A DNA stretch of 40,277 nt. It comes from CAYMCV01 sp964389005 (GTDB lineage: Bacteria > Bacillota > Clostridia > Lachnospirales > Lachnospiraceae). This document shows positions 8,836 through 16,300 of the stretch, in pieces. Made by a program: the position numbers and the translations under genes. Location: positions 1 to 40,277 of the forward strand of contig CAYMCV010000005.1 of assembly GCA_964389005.1 (NCBI GenBank). The letters are read 5' to 3'. Position 1 is the first letter of the stretch; each line of letters starts with the position of its first letter. The notes beneath the pieces are model-generated. The model had not been told where the DNA came from. It worked only from the letters and a program-made list of their open reading frames with translations, and made no database searches.

Positions 8836-8889
8836 ATGCAAATAACAATGTGTCGGCAAACTAGATTATATCGCATTGAGACAACTTAA

Positions 8890-9175
8890 TCATTGCATCA
8901 TTTGCTTTTTGTCAGTTATTTTTTGTTATTTGCTTTTTGTCTTTGCTTTTTGCTTTTTATCTTTGCTTTTTATCTTTGCTTTTTGTCTTTGCTCTTGGTC
9001 TTTGCTTTTGCTCTTTGCTCTTTGCTCTTTGCTCTTTGCTCTTTGCTCTTTGCTCTTTGCTCTTTGCCCTTTGCTTTTTGCTCTTTACTTTTTGCTTTTT
9101 GCTTTTTGCTTTTATCTAAACATTTGCTTTTTATCTTTGTTCTATATCTTTTTGCTTTGTCGTTCATTTTTATCA
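8890..9175. repeat. simple-sequence tract with heptamer CTCTTTG repeats
   Basis: The plus strand is almost entirely composed of TTTGCTTTT and TTTGCTC variants. At 9011-9066 the heptamer CTCTTTG is repeated eight times without error. All frames read low-complexity Leu/Phe/Cys peptides, so I regard it as non-coding. It begins immediately downstream of the mutS2 stop codon and is likely variable in copy number. Confidence 0.9.
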
Positions 9176-9181
9176 GTTAGA

Positions 9182-11080
9182 TTATTCCTCAATTTTTATA
9201 ACCGCGTCCGTGTATTTTCGCTCCATCTCATGTCGTGCCTTGCGTACCTCCACGCTGTCAAAAACGATGGAAAAATCGTAGTCTTCCGGATAAAGTTCGC
9301 TTGCCGCCACCAGTAGTTTTACCCTTTTATGGCTGATAAAAATCTTCTTGTTTTGAAGTTGAACACGAAGAACGCCCTTTTCATCCGCTACTTGGCACAC
9401 AATTCCGATTTTTCGATCGGGTAATACCATGACGCTGTCACCCAGACGAAATCTCTCGGCTGCTTCCTGCCTGACAACTTTATGCTTTCTACTGATTTTG
9501 GCATGAGAGGTTTTCTGCAAGTTTGTCTCGCGTGCAATTCCCGCCACGCGTGCGCTTCCCTTGGCACCGTATGCCGCCTCGGCAGCGCGTTCCAGCATGG
9601 ATTGTGGCATGCCGAGTTTACCTGCAATGTAAAAGGCGCAGCTCTCACCCGCCTCGCCGATGACCAGCTGATACAACGGTTTCAAGCTCTCTTTGTCAAA
9701 TGTCATTCGTGCGTTAACAATGCCGTTCTCTTTCTTGGCGTACTCCTTGACTTCCGGATAATGCGTGGTAACCAAAAACAACGCTTCGCTTTTTTTCAGT
9801 TCTTCGAGAATCGCGATGGCAATTCCCATACCCTCTGCCGGATCCGTTCCGGAGCCAAGTTCATCCATAATTACAAGGCTTTCTCGAGATACACGTTGCA
9901 GTATATCTATGACATTTGTAATATGTGATGAGAATGTCGACAAATTCTCGGAAATGCTTTGTCCGTCGCCGATATCGCACAAAAATGCGTTGTTTAGACA
10001 AATGTCGGCCTCCTCACAAGTAACATGCAAACCGCACTGCGCCATCATGCAGTTAAGCGCCACAGTCTTGATTGCAACGGTTTTACCGCCCGTATTCGGG
10101 CCTGTAATGATGACCCCGTTTACACCGTTTCCGATTTCAAAATCTAACGGAACGTTCTTTTTTATATCCATAAGCGGATGTCTTCCGCCGCGTATTCGGA
10201 TGTAGCGATTCGTATTGATATGCGGCTTTGTTGCACATAATTGCAGGCTTAGTTTTGCTTTTGCAAAAATAAAATCTAACTTCTCTATTGTGCGATGATT
10301 ATTCTTGAAAATTTCGGCTTTGTCCGCCATCATTCCAGACAAAATATAGAGTATGCGACGTTCTTCGTTATCTTCGTCAATTTTTAGTTCCTGCCATTCC
10401 GTGTATAGTTTGGCAACTGCCTCGGGTTCTACGAAAACGGTACTTCCGGTGGAGGATTTGTCGATGACGGCGCCGTTTACCTTGAATTTGTATTCTTTTT
10501 TAACCGGCACGCACAAATGGCCGTTTCGCAATGTGCAATAATTATCGGACATGCACTCTTTATGCGTCCTGAGAATCGCATCCGCCTTCTCATGCATTTT
10601 CACGTTCGCGCGCTCCAACGCATCGCGGATGCTTTTTAACTGTTTCGAAGCATAATCGTCAACTCTGCCGCCCCTGATTTTCTGTGCAATTTCGTCATAA
10701 ATCTCATCCATGGATTCTAGGTTTTCTTCGTAGTATGCCAGACTGATTTCATATTGTTTACAGCGATTCAAATAGTCTTTCATGCGGCGAATTGCTGCCA
10801 ACACCATAGCAATGCTCTCGAGTTGCTCCGGCGACAGGCAGCCGCCTTTGTCGGCGATTTCAATCCATTCGCCAATGCCATCCAACGCAGTTGCCGGCGG
10901 ATTGCCGCACTTCTCAATCATTGTTTTGGCTTCGCTTGTCTCGCGAAGCCCAGTTTGTACCTCGTTCTCAGACAGATACGGGGTCAGTTTTGCTATTTCC
11001 TGACGGGCATTTTCGGTCATTGCCAACTCGGAAAGTTGTTGTTTTACAATGTCAAATTCCAATATATGTTCTGTGTTCAC
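9182..11080 (-). CDS. mutS2: MutS2-type ATPase lacking the Smr domain
   Basis: A 632-aa protein with the MutS2 layout: N-terminal lever and helical core (1-300), then the MutS ATPase domain with Walker A GPNTGGKT (327-334), signature STFSSH (381-386) and Walker B VIMDELGSGTDP (403-414). A short beta-rich tail follows. Canonical MutS2 is about 780 aa and ends in an Smr endonuclease domain; that domain is missing, and a stop at 9182 lies at the edge of a repeat tract. Family roles are suppression of recombination and ribosome-collision rescue; which applies here is open. Start is GTG at 11080 with AAGGAG six bases upstream. Simple-sequence repeats lie on both sides, including the presumed promoter region. 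Confidence 0.85.
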   Translation of the reverse strand: MNTEHILEFDIVKQQLSELAMTENARQEIAKLTPYLSENEVQTGLRETSEAKTMIEKCGNPPATALDGIGEWIEIADKGGCLSPEQLESIAMVLAAIRRMKDYLNRCKQYEISLAYYEENLESMDEIYDEIAQKIRGGRVDDYASKQLKSIRDALERANVKMHEKADAILRTHKECMSDNYCTLRNGHLCVPVKKEYKFKVNGAVIDKSSTGSTVFVEPEAVAKLYTEWQELKIDEDNEERRILYILSGMMADKAEIFKNNHRTIEKLDFIFAKAKLSLQLCATKPHINTNRYIRIRGGRHPLMDIKKNVPLDFEIGNGVNGVIITGPNTGGKTVAIKTVALNCMMAQCGLHVTCEEADICLNNAFLCDIGDGQSISENLSTFSSHITNVIDILQRVSRESLVIMDELGSGTDPAEGMGIAIAILEELKKSEALFLVTTHYPEVKEYAKKENGIVNARMTFDKESLKPLYQLVIGEAGESCAFYIAGKLGMPQSMLERAAEAAYGAKGSARVAGIARETNLQKTSHAKISRKHKVVRQEAAERFRLGDSVMVLPDRKIGIVCQVADEKGVLRVQLQNKKIFISHKRVKLLVAASELYPEDYDFSIVFDSVEVRKARHEMERKYTDAVIKIEE

Positions 11081-11094
11081 TATGTGCTCCTTTA

Positions 11095-11460
11095 TGTGTT
11101 GTGTGTTGTGTGTTTATGTTTCTTGTACTTTTGTGGCTTTGTGTTTGTATGTCTTTGCGTTTTTGTGTCTTTGTTCTTTGTGTTTTTGTGCTCTGTGTTT
11201 TTGTGCTCTGTGTTTTTGTGCTCTGTGTTTTTGTGCTCTGTGTTTTTACTTATCTTCAATATAATTAATTCTAGTGTTGTGTTCTTCTGGTTTTTGTTCT
11301 TTTAGTTTTTCGTTCTTTTAGTTTTTGTCTTTTAGTTTTGCTCTTCTAGTTTTTGCTCTTCTAGTTTTTGCTCTTTTAGTTTTTGTCTTTTAGTTTTTGT
11401 CTTTTAGTTTTGCTCTTAATTTTTGCTCTTAATTTTTGCTCTTCTAGTTTTTACTCTTAA
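11095..11460. repeat. simple-sequence tract upstream of mutS2
   Basis: A pyrimidine-rich plus strand made of degenerate short repeats. At 11188-11247 the 15-mer GTGCTCTGTGTTTTT occurs four times in perfect tandem. From about 11290 the repeat changes to a 14-16-bp unit related to TTTTAGTTTTTGCTC. The tract starts only 15 bp upstream of the mutS2 start codon, so it contains that gene's leader and probably its promoter. Confidence 0.85.
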
Positions 11461-11918
11461 ATATTTCCGCATATATATCGGTTCTCGCTATGTATGTGCT
11501 TATTTATAGTCGCATCTATGTTTGCGTTTATAGTGCTTTCTACTATATTTGCATGCACATCTTCATACTTTTGTATCAAAATAAGAGCACGGCTCTACAC
11601 CATGCTCCTTACAATTAATTTGATTACTACTTTTATAGTTTGTGTGTGCACATCATGTATAGCCAAAAACATTCCGCAAATATCACACTTTCACGCGGAT
11701 GTTTTCCCTCTATTTAGTTCATCAATTTCTCCATGATTGCCACAAGTAACATGCACTTACCTCAATTTCATTATTTGTCTGAATTATTCTTATCTTAGAC
11801 CAATTTTTAGAACCTGTCAATCATAAAACAAATGCTAATTAGCCTATAGCGATATATTATTACTGTAATGCTAATAAGTGTGATTCAACAGCGATGGTCG
11901 CGTTTCACAAATGCCGTA
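11461..11918. other. AT-rich stretch without recognisable gene
   Basis: The longest plus-strand frame here (11494-11736) encodes a hydrophobic Cys/Phe-rich peptide with no ribosome site and no recognisable family, so I do not call it a gene. A short repeated motif ATGCTAAT occurs twice near 11833 and 11869. Nothing else seen. Confidence 0.4.
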
Positions 11919-12423
11919 ACCTGTAAATTTGAAGTTTTCCTGATTTTACAGGTTGCTAGTCGAACTTCACACCTATCAGCAACCTGTAAATTCAGAGATT
12001 TCTTGTTTTTACAGGTTGCTAGACGCGCTTCATACCTATGAGTCACCTGTAAATTCAGGGGATTCTTGATTTTTACAGGTTGCTAGACGTGCTTCACACC
12101 TATGAGTCACCTGTAAATTCAGGGATTCTTGATTTTTACAGGTTGCTAGACGCGCTTCATACCTATGAGTTACCTGTAAATTCAGAGATTTCTTGTTTTT
12201 ACAGGTTGCTAGACGTACTTCATACCTATGAGTCACCTGTAAATTCCGAGATTTCTTGATTTTACAGGTTGCTAAACGTGCCTCCTGCCTACAAGTCACC
12301 TGTAAATTCAGAGATTTCTTGTTTTTACAGGTTGACAGACAAGCTTCACACCTATCAGCAACCTGCAAATTCCGAGAATTCTCCATTTTACAGGTTGGTG
12401 GGCAAATTTTACAGCAAAAAGCC
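11919..12423. repeat. eight-unit 63-bp palindromic tandem array
   Basis: Units begin at 11919, 11982, 12045, 12109, 12172, 12235, 12298 and 12361 (period 63, one of 64). Each unit carries ACCTGTAAA and, about 17 bases later, its reverse complement TTTACAGGT, then a linker of about 28 bp ending in a CTATGAGTC or CTATCAGCA-like sequence. Both the dyad and the linker are conserved, so this is not a CRISPR. Because 63 is divisible by three, the minus strand stays open from 12425 as repeats of 21 residues (core TCKNKKSLNLQVTHRYEA) until the 64-bp unit shifts the frame. No ribosome site precedes that frame, and I do not call it a gene. Confidence 0.92.
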
Positions 12424-12559
12424 ATCTGAAGTTTGATATAGGACTACTTTCTCATAGATGGTCATTTTAATCTTCGTCAACATTGATCATTTCATGGATA
12501 GAATTTTTAGCAATCATCAAAATGCGGCAATAAAATACCCACAATGTATAGAAACAATT

Positions 12560-12584
12560 GCGACCGGCAGATTTTACCGGTCGC
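12560..12584 (-). terminator. stem-loop, possible terminator of the spoIID-spoIIQ-amidohydrolase operon
   Basis: Perfect 8-bp GC-rich stem GCGACCGG (12560-12567) and CCGGTCGC (12577-12584) with a 9-nt loop. It lies about 100 bp downstream of the amidohydrolase stop. The following minus-strand run, AATTGTTTCT, is only a weak U-tract, so termination is plausible but unproven. Confidence 0.4.
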
Positions 12585-12594
12585 TGTGGTTTTC

Positions 12595-12686
12595 GAACAG
12601 AGAAAAATGAAACACTTGCCCCGTCCCCATGTATCATTCCTTGAACAGAGAAAATGAAACACTTGCCCCGTCCCCATGTATCATTC
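12595..12686. repeat. REP-like direct repeat (two 44-45-bp copies)
   Basis: Two nearly identical copies, 12595-12639 and 12643-12686, differ by one A. Each holds TGAAACACTTGCCCCGTCC. Short elements of the type TGAAACAC...GGGGACGG are familiar as dispersed REP-like repeats in Firmicutes, often linked to Y1 (REP-associated) transposases; that link is from memory, and no transposase is present here. The second copy supplies the TGA stop of the amidohydrolase gene. Confidence 0.8.
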
Positions 12687-13835
12687 GGCACGATAGACGA
12701 CCTCGCCATCGATGATGGTGAAGAGCGTGCGTGTAAAAATTTCCATCGGATTACCGTTAAAAATGGCAATGTCTGCATCCTTACCGACTTCGAGACTGCC
12801 GACATATTGATCCATGCGACAGATTTCGGCGGCATGCAACGTCAATGCCCGCATACCGGAATGCATTGACATTCCTGCTTTTACGGCAAGTCCCGCACAC
12901 AGTGGCAGGCTTTGTATTACGGAAACGGGGTGATCTGTCGTAATCGCGACTTTCACACCGGCACGTTCCAAAACGCCGGCCGTCTTAAACTCCACATTTT
13001 TCACTTCAATTTTGCTGCGGCTTGTGAAATCGGGACCGACAATCGCCGGAAAACCTGAAGCTTTGATTTCATCTGCAATCAGATGTCCTTCGCTGCAATG
13101 ATCCAATGTCATATCGAGGTCAAACTCTTTGGCAATGCGGATTGCAGTCAAAATGTCATCCACCCGATGACAATGTGCCTTAAGCGGAATCCTTTTTTCG
13201 AAAATGGGAATCCACGGTTCCAAGCGAAAGTCTCGCTCGCTTTCAGACATACCTGCTTTTCGTTTGTGACAGTAATTTCTAGCCTTAAAAAGTTCTTCCC
13301 TGAGCATTGCGGCAATCGCCATACGCGTCATGGGAGAACGAGAGAGATTTCCGTAGTTATTTTTGGGATTCTCGCCAAATGCAATTTTCATGGCCGCCGG
13401 CGCAAGTCGCACGGCCGTATCAATGCAACGACCGTGCGTTTTTACAAAAGCAAATTGCCCTCCGACTACATTTGCGCTTCCGGGTCCAATCATTGCCGAG
13501 GTAATACCGGCCTTGATGGCATCATGGAAAGCGGCGTCCATAAAATTGATTGCATCCAACGCCCGCAGCTGTGGTGTAATCGGGTCGACGCCCTCATTAC
13601 AGTCGTCGCCCTCCGTTCCCTTTTTTTCTTCGATGATACCCATATGACAATGTGCCTCAATGATTCCGGGCATCACAATGCACTCGTGCGCGTCAATAAT
13701 TTCGCCGCCAAACCCAATCGGAATATCAATGTCTCTTCCGATTGCCCGAATCTTACCTCCGGCAATCAGAATATTTCCGTTGTGAATGATATCACCGGTC
13801 ATGGTAATTAAGGTTCCGTTCATGATAAAAAGCAT
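12681..13835 (-). CDS. imidazolonepropionase-like metal-dependent amidohydrolase
   Basis: A 384-aa amidohydrolase-superfamily protein. An N-terminal beta-sandwich is followed by the metal motif HCHMG (about residue 62), a carboxylate-rich barrel, AHCHR (about 220), LDHCSEGH (about 245) and the TTDHP aspartate near 305. A GSLEVGKDADIAIF strand closes the sandwich. Family members hydrolyse cyclic amides, imidazolones or dipeptides such as Xaa-Pro; the substrate is unknown. GGAGG precedes the ATG, and the gene follows spoIIQ by 11 bp, so it belongs to the sporulation operon. The stop codon lies inside a REP-like repeat, so the last residue may have been set by insertion; overall length is normal. 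Confidence 0.88.
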   Translation of the reverse strand: MLFIMNGTLITMTGDIIHNGNILIAGGKIRAIGRDIDIPIGFGGEIIDAHECIVMPGIIEAHCHMGIIEEKKGTEGDDCNEGVDPITPQLRALDAINFMDAAFHDAIKAGITSAMIGPGSANVVGGQFAFVKTHGRCIDTAVRLAPAAMKIAFGENPKNNYGNLSRSPMTRMAIAAMLREELFKARNYCHKRKAGMSESERDFRLEPWIPIFEKRIPLKAHCHRVDDILTAIRIAKEFDLDMTLDHCSEGHLIADEIKASGFPAIVGPDFTSRSKIEVKNVEFKTAGVLERAGVKVAITTDHPVSVIQSLPLCAGLAVKAGMSMHSGMRALTLHAAEICRMDQYVGSLEVGKDADIAIFNGNPMEIFTRTLFTIIDGEVVYRAE

Positions 13836-13846
13836 GTGGCCCTCCG

Positions 13847-14749
13847 TTACTGCATGTATGCCAGCGGATTGTCCGGCACTTGATTGTGCGTTAGTTTAAA
13901 GTACAGATTACATCCTTCCGCAGAGTAGAAAATACTGGGTTCTGCAACATTTCCGATTGTCTGCCCGGCCTCAACGACCTGCCCTTCCGTAACACAGATA
14001 TCCTTTAACTGTCCATACGTCAATTCATATCCTTCGCCGATATCAAGCACGACATAATTGCCAAGTTCCTTTGATGCCTTGATTGTTTTCACGATTCCCG
14101 TAGTCGATGCGTCGACCCGGTCTCCGCAAGTTGCGGAAATTACCACAGCCGGATTATATCGATACTGTCCCAACGTTTTGTGATACACCGTTTTATCCAT
14201 GCTGTAGTTCATAAGAATATCGCCGTTTGCGGGAAGATGCAGTACTTGCTCCGTCGGAAAAACGTAATTAACTGCAACAGGTGCCGCCGTTTCCTGAGTC
14301 GATTCCGCAGGTTCCGTGGGGCTCTCCGGCTCACTTTGCGTAACCTCGGATTCACTTTCGGATTCCGCCTCGTCCTCCGAAACGATCACCTCTTCACTTT
14401 TTATTTCATCTGTCTTTTTGGGAAACTGCGGATTCTCAATTTCGCTGGAATTCGTCTCTTGAAAATACGGATCCGCATCCAAATCGTCCGCATAAGTGAT
14501 TTGTTCGACAGGCGCAGTTACAAGTTCCTCCGCCACTTCGCTCGTATTGTCCGGCACCGTCATTTGATTCAATTCATCCAGATCAACACGATATTCGTCA
14601 TTATTCGTTTTATCCTTCTCACGTACATAAATTCCCGTCATTGTCAATGCGGCCAGCACAAATGCCGATGCCGAAAGCATAATGATTCTTTCTTTTCGTA
14701 ATGCAGTTTTTCTTTTTTTACTATTTCTTATATCATGCAAATTATTCAT
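13847..14749 (-). CDS. spoIIQ: SpoIIQ-like forespore protein with degenerate LytM/M23 domain
   Basis: I choose the ATG at 14749 (300 aa), preceded by GGAGG seven bases upstream; a longer frame opens at 14848 without a site. There is a cytoplasmic tail, one membrane helix (about 22-40), an acidic Glu/Ser/Thr-rich linker, and a C-terminal M23 (LytM) fold. The usual HxGxD, YxHL and HLHF zinc motifs are replaced by NPAVV, YGQL and NLYF, so it cannot be an active zinc peptidase. In Bacillus and Clostridium SpoIIQ is the forespore half of the Q:AH channel that bridges to the mother cell during engulfment. Its position directly after spoIID is the clostridial arrangement. A sigma-F-like promoter lies upstream. 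Confidence 0.85.
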   Translation of the reverse strand: MNNLHDIRNSKKRKTALRKERIIMLSASAFVLAALTMTGIYVREKDKTNNDEYRVDLDELNQMTVPDNTSEVAEELVTAPVEQITYADDLDADPYFQETNSSEIENPQFPKKTDEIKSEEVIVSEDEAESESESEVTQSEPESPTEPAESTQETAAPVAVNYVFPTEQVLHLPANGDILMNYSMDKTVYHKTLGQYRYNPAVVISATCGDRVDASTTGIVKTIKASKELGNYVVLDIGEGYELTYGQLKDICVTEGQVVEAGQTIGNVAEPSIFYSAEGCNLYFKLTHNQVPDNPLAYMQ

Positions 14750-14808
14750 CGTTTTACCTCCATATGACTTATGCCTACAGAAAAATTCCGCAGGCATTTG
14801 CCTAAAAA

Positions 14809-14838
14809 TATTCTTTCCTGTTTGCATATGTTTATTCA
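14809..14838 (-). promoter_or_regulatory. sigma-F-like promoter of spoIIQ
   Basis: On the minus strand TGAATA (14838-14833), a 14-bp spacer and GGAAAGAATA (14818-14809) fit the forespore sigma-F pattern GYATA-N14/16-GGnnAnAnT apart from the Y position. The start would fall near 14803, about 54 nt before the spoIIQ ATG. Sigma-F control of spoIIQ is established in Bacillus, which supports the reading. Confidence 0.45.
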
Positions 14839-14876
14839 ATTTTTGCATGATATTTTTGTACTATATTTTACAATGT

Positions 14877-15773
14877 TTATTTCTTTTCAAGCGTGACATC
14901 ATGATAGTAATATGCTAAAAGTTCCGTAAAATCCATGCCGGTTTTTGCCATCTCATTGGCTCCGTAACGGCTGAAGCCAAAACCGTGCCCGACACCTTTG
15001 ACAGTAATGCGATACTTGTTTTTTTGTCTTTGAATCGAAAAATTTGTTGACGGCAGTGCATATTTTTTGCGAAACTCATCCCCCGAATAACTGACACCAT
15101 CCGCAACAATGCGCAGAACATAGCCGTGCGACGAAACATCCTCCGGGTAGACGTTCTCACCCACTTCATCCACATTGAATTCAAACTCCTGCAGGTAGCG
15201 TTCGGAAAGCACATCTGCCGGACTTTTTACGGATTGCAAGTACACAAAATCGTCTCCCAATGCAGTACCGGGTCTCGTATATCCTGCGCAAACATCAAAA
15301 AAAGGGGCATAAATAATTTCCCCTTCATAAACCAAAACCGTCCGATTGGTATCTGCCACAATACTTGCCAGACGATTGTAATTCTTCTGGTAATCCGCGC
15401 CCCAAAGTTTTTTTTGCTCGACGGGGTCAAAATAAGTTGTCTCATTTTTATCATCCGATTTCGGGAACTTTGAGCAGAGCAAATTTGTACGCAATATCAC
15501 AGACATGGCTCGCAGCGTCGCGTCCTCATAGGTGATTGGAACGCTCCCCGCCAATGCTCCGATTAAATATTCCTCCAGCGGCAGAATCTCCTCACCCGCC
15601 GGTGTCACGACCACAACTTCCCGCCCTTCCGGCACCGTGACATCTTCCGCTCGGTGATAAATCCCGTTAAAAAACAAATTGCATAAATAAGGTAAAATGA
15701 ACATGAAAAAAGAAACTGCACAGATATCAATGATTATCTTGCGCCATACAGCTTCTTTTTTCAACTTTTCCAT
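14877..15773 (-). CDS. spoIID: stage II sporulation protein D (peptidoglycan lytic enzyme)
   Basis: The protein (298 aa from ATG 15773, with GAGGTG about 11 bases upstream; an in-frame GTG at 15794 is the alternative) has an N-terminal membrane anchor (about 16-36) and a SpoIID/LytB domain. Recognisable segments are LPLEEYLIGALAGSVP, in which the catalytic glutamate of SpoIID lies, the Cys-containing DVCAGYTRP region and the C-terminal GHGFGFSRYGANEMA signature. SpoIID is a lytic transglycosylase in the DMP complex of the mother cell, degrading septal peptidoglycan to drive engulfment. spoIIQ follows, with 127 bp between. SpoIIM and SpoIIP are not in the window. Confidence 0.92.
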   Translation of the reverse strand: MEKLKKEAVWRKIIIDICAVSFFMFILPYLCNLFFNGIYHRAEDVTVPEGREVVVVTPAGEEILPLEEYLIGALAGSVPITYEDATLRAMSVILRTNLLCSKFPKSDDKNETTYFDPVEQKKLWGADYQKNYNRLASIVADTNRTVLVYEGEIIYAPFFDVCAGYTRPGTALGDDFVYLQSVKSPADVLSERYLQEFEFNVDEVGENVYPEDVSSHGYVLRIVADGVSYSGDEFRKKYALPSTNFSIQRQKNKYRITVKGVGHGFGFSRYGANEMAKTGMDFTELLAYYYHDVTLEKK

Positions 15774-15803
15774 ATGATTATGTTCACCTCTCACTCATAT
15801 CTT

Positions 15804-15832
15804 ACTATATGATTCAAGGCCTTCCGACATGT
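15804..15832 (-). promoter_or_regulatory. possible sigma-E-like promoter of spoIID
   Basis: CATATAGT on the minus strand (15811-15804) resembles the sigma-E -10 element CATACAMT. Fourteen bases upstream, ACATGTC (15832-15826) is a poor match to the -35. Sigma-E dependence of spoIID is known in Bacillus; here the match is weak. Confidence 0.25.
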
Positions 15833-16300
15833 CAAAAAGTTGATAAACTTCTTACCTGTCGTGTGTTTGTTACTCATCCGAACCGTCCTCTCCACGAAAC
15901 TCGTCTTTCTTACTTTTCGATAATCGAAAACAGAATATCTCGTCTCATGTGGAATCTCAGTCCTCTTTGTCTAAGTACTTGCTCTCTCACTTACCGCGTT
16001 CCAAACTTCCAACGCCACCCACCTTGCTTCATCTGTTCCAGAATAGTTTATCACAGAAATGTCACTTTCGTTTTTAGTTTAAACTACAGAATTCACAGGG
16101 TACGTATTGTCTTCTTTTCATCCCGTTTCGGATTGAAAGTGTTCCAAATCCAAAAAGAAAATCGATTCTTCCGACAGCTTCATCGGACATGTTTTTTGCT
16201 TCACGTTTACTCGTTGTGATTACTAAGACTACTATAACACCTTTTTTTTTCTTGAAAAGGGTTTTTTCATGAACAACAAATATTTCGGCATGAATAAAAA
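15833..16300. other. intergenic stretch without recognisable gene
   Basis: About 470 bp between spoIID and the hydratase gene. The plus-strand frame 15809-16219 lacks a ribosome site and a recognisable product. Near 16232-16266 a CCTTTT...GAAAAGG dyad followed by TTTTTT could be a weak plus-strand terminator-like hairpin, but no gene leads into it. Nothing else seen. Confidence 0.35.

Noticed and set aside
8876..9316. plus-strand Leu/Phe/Cys-rich reading frames
   Set aside because: They are translations of simple heptamer repeats; part overlaps mutS2 on the other strand.
10754..11305. plus-strand 183-codon frame across the mutS2 start
   Set aside because: It is the shadow of mutS2 joined to a repeat tract. 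There is no ribosome site or family match.
11494..11736. 80-codon hydrophobic plus-strand frame
   Set aside because: AT-rich intergenic DNA without a ribosome site; the Cys/Phe-rich product is not recognisable.
11919..12423. CRISPR array
   Set aside because: The 63-bp units are conserved along their whole length, including the part that would be a spacer. No cas gene is present.
12036..12425. 129-codon minus-strand gene of 21-residue repeats
   Set aside because: It follows from a 63-bp repeat lacking stops. No ribosome site is seen, and one 64-bp unit breaks the frame.
12467..12835. 122-codon minus-strand frame overlapping the amidohydrolase end
   Set aside because: Most of it is a shadow of the amidohydrolase and the REP-like repeat. 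The tail MIAKNSIHEMINVDED looks protein-like but has no supported start.
13083..13811. long plus-strand frame opposite the amidohydrolase
   Set aside because: Antisense shadow of a clear gene with conserved motifs on the minus strand.
15809..16219. 136-codon plus-strand frame
   Set aside because: No ribosome site, no recognisable domain, and an unusual composition compared with the real genes.
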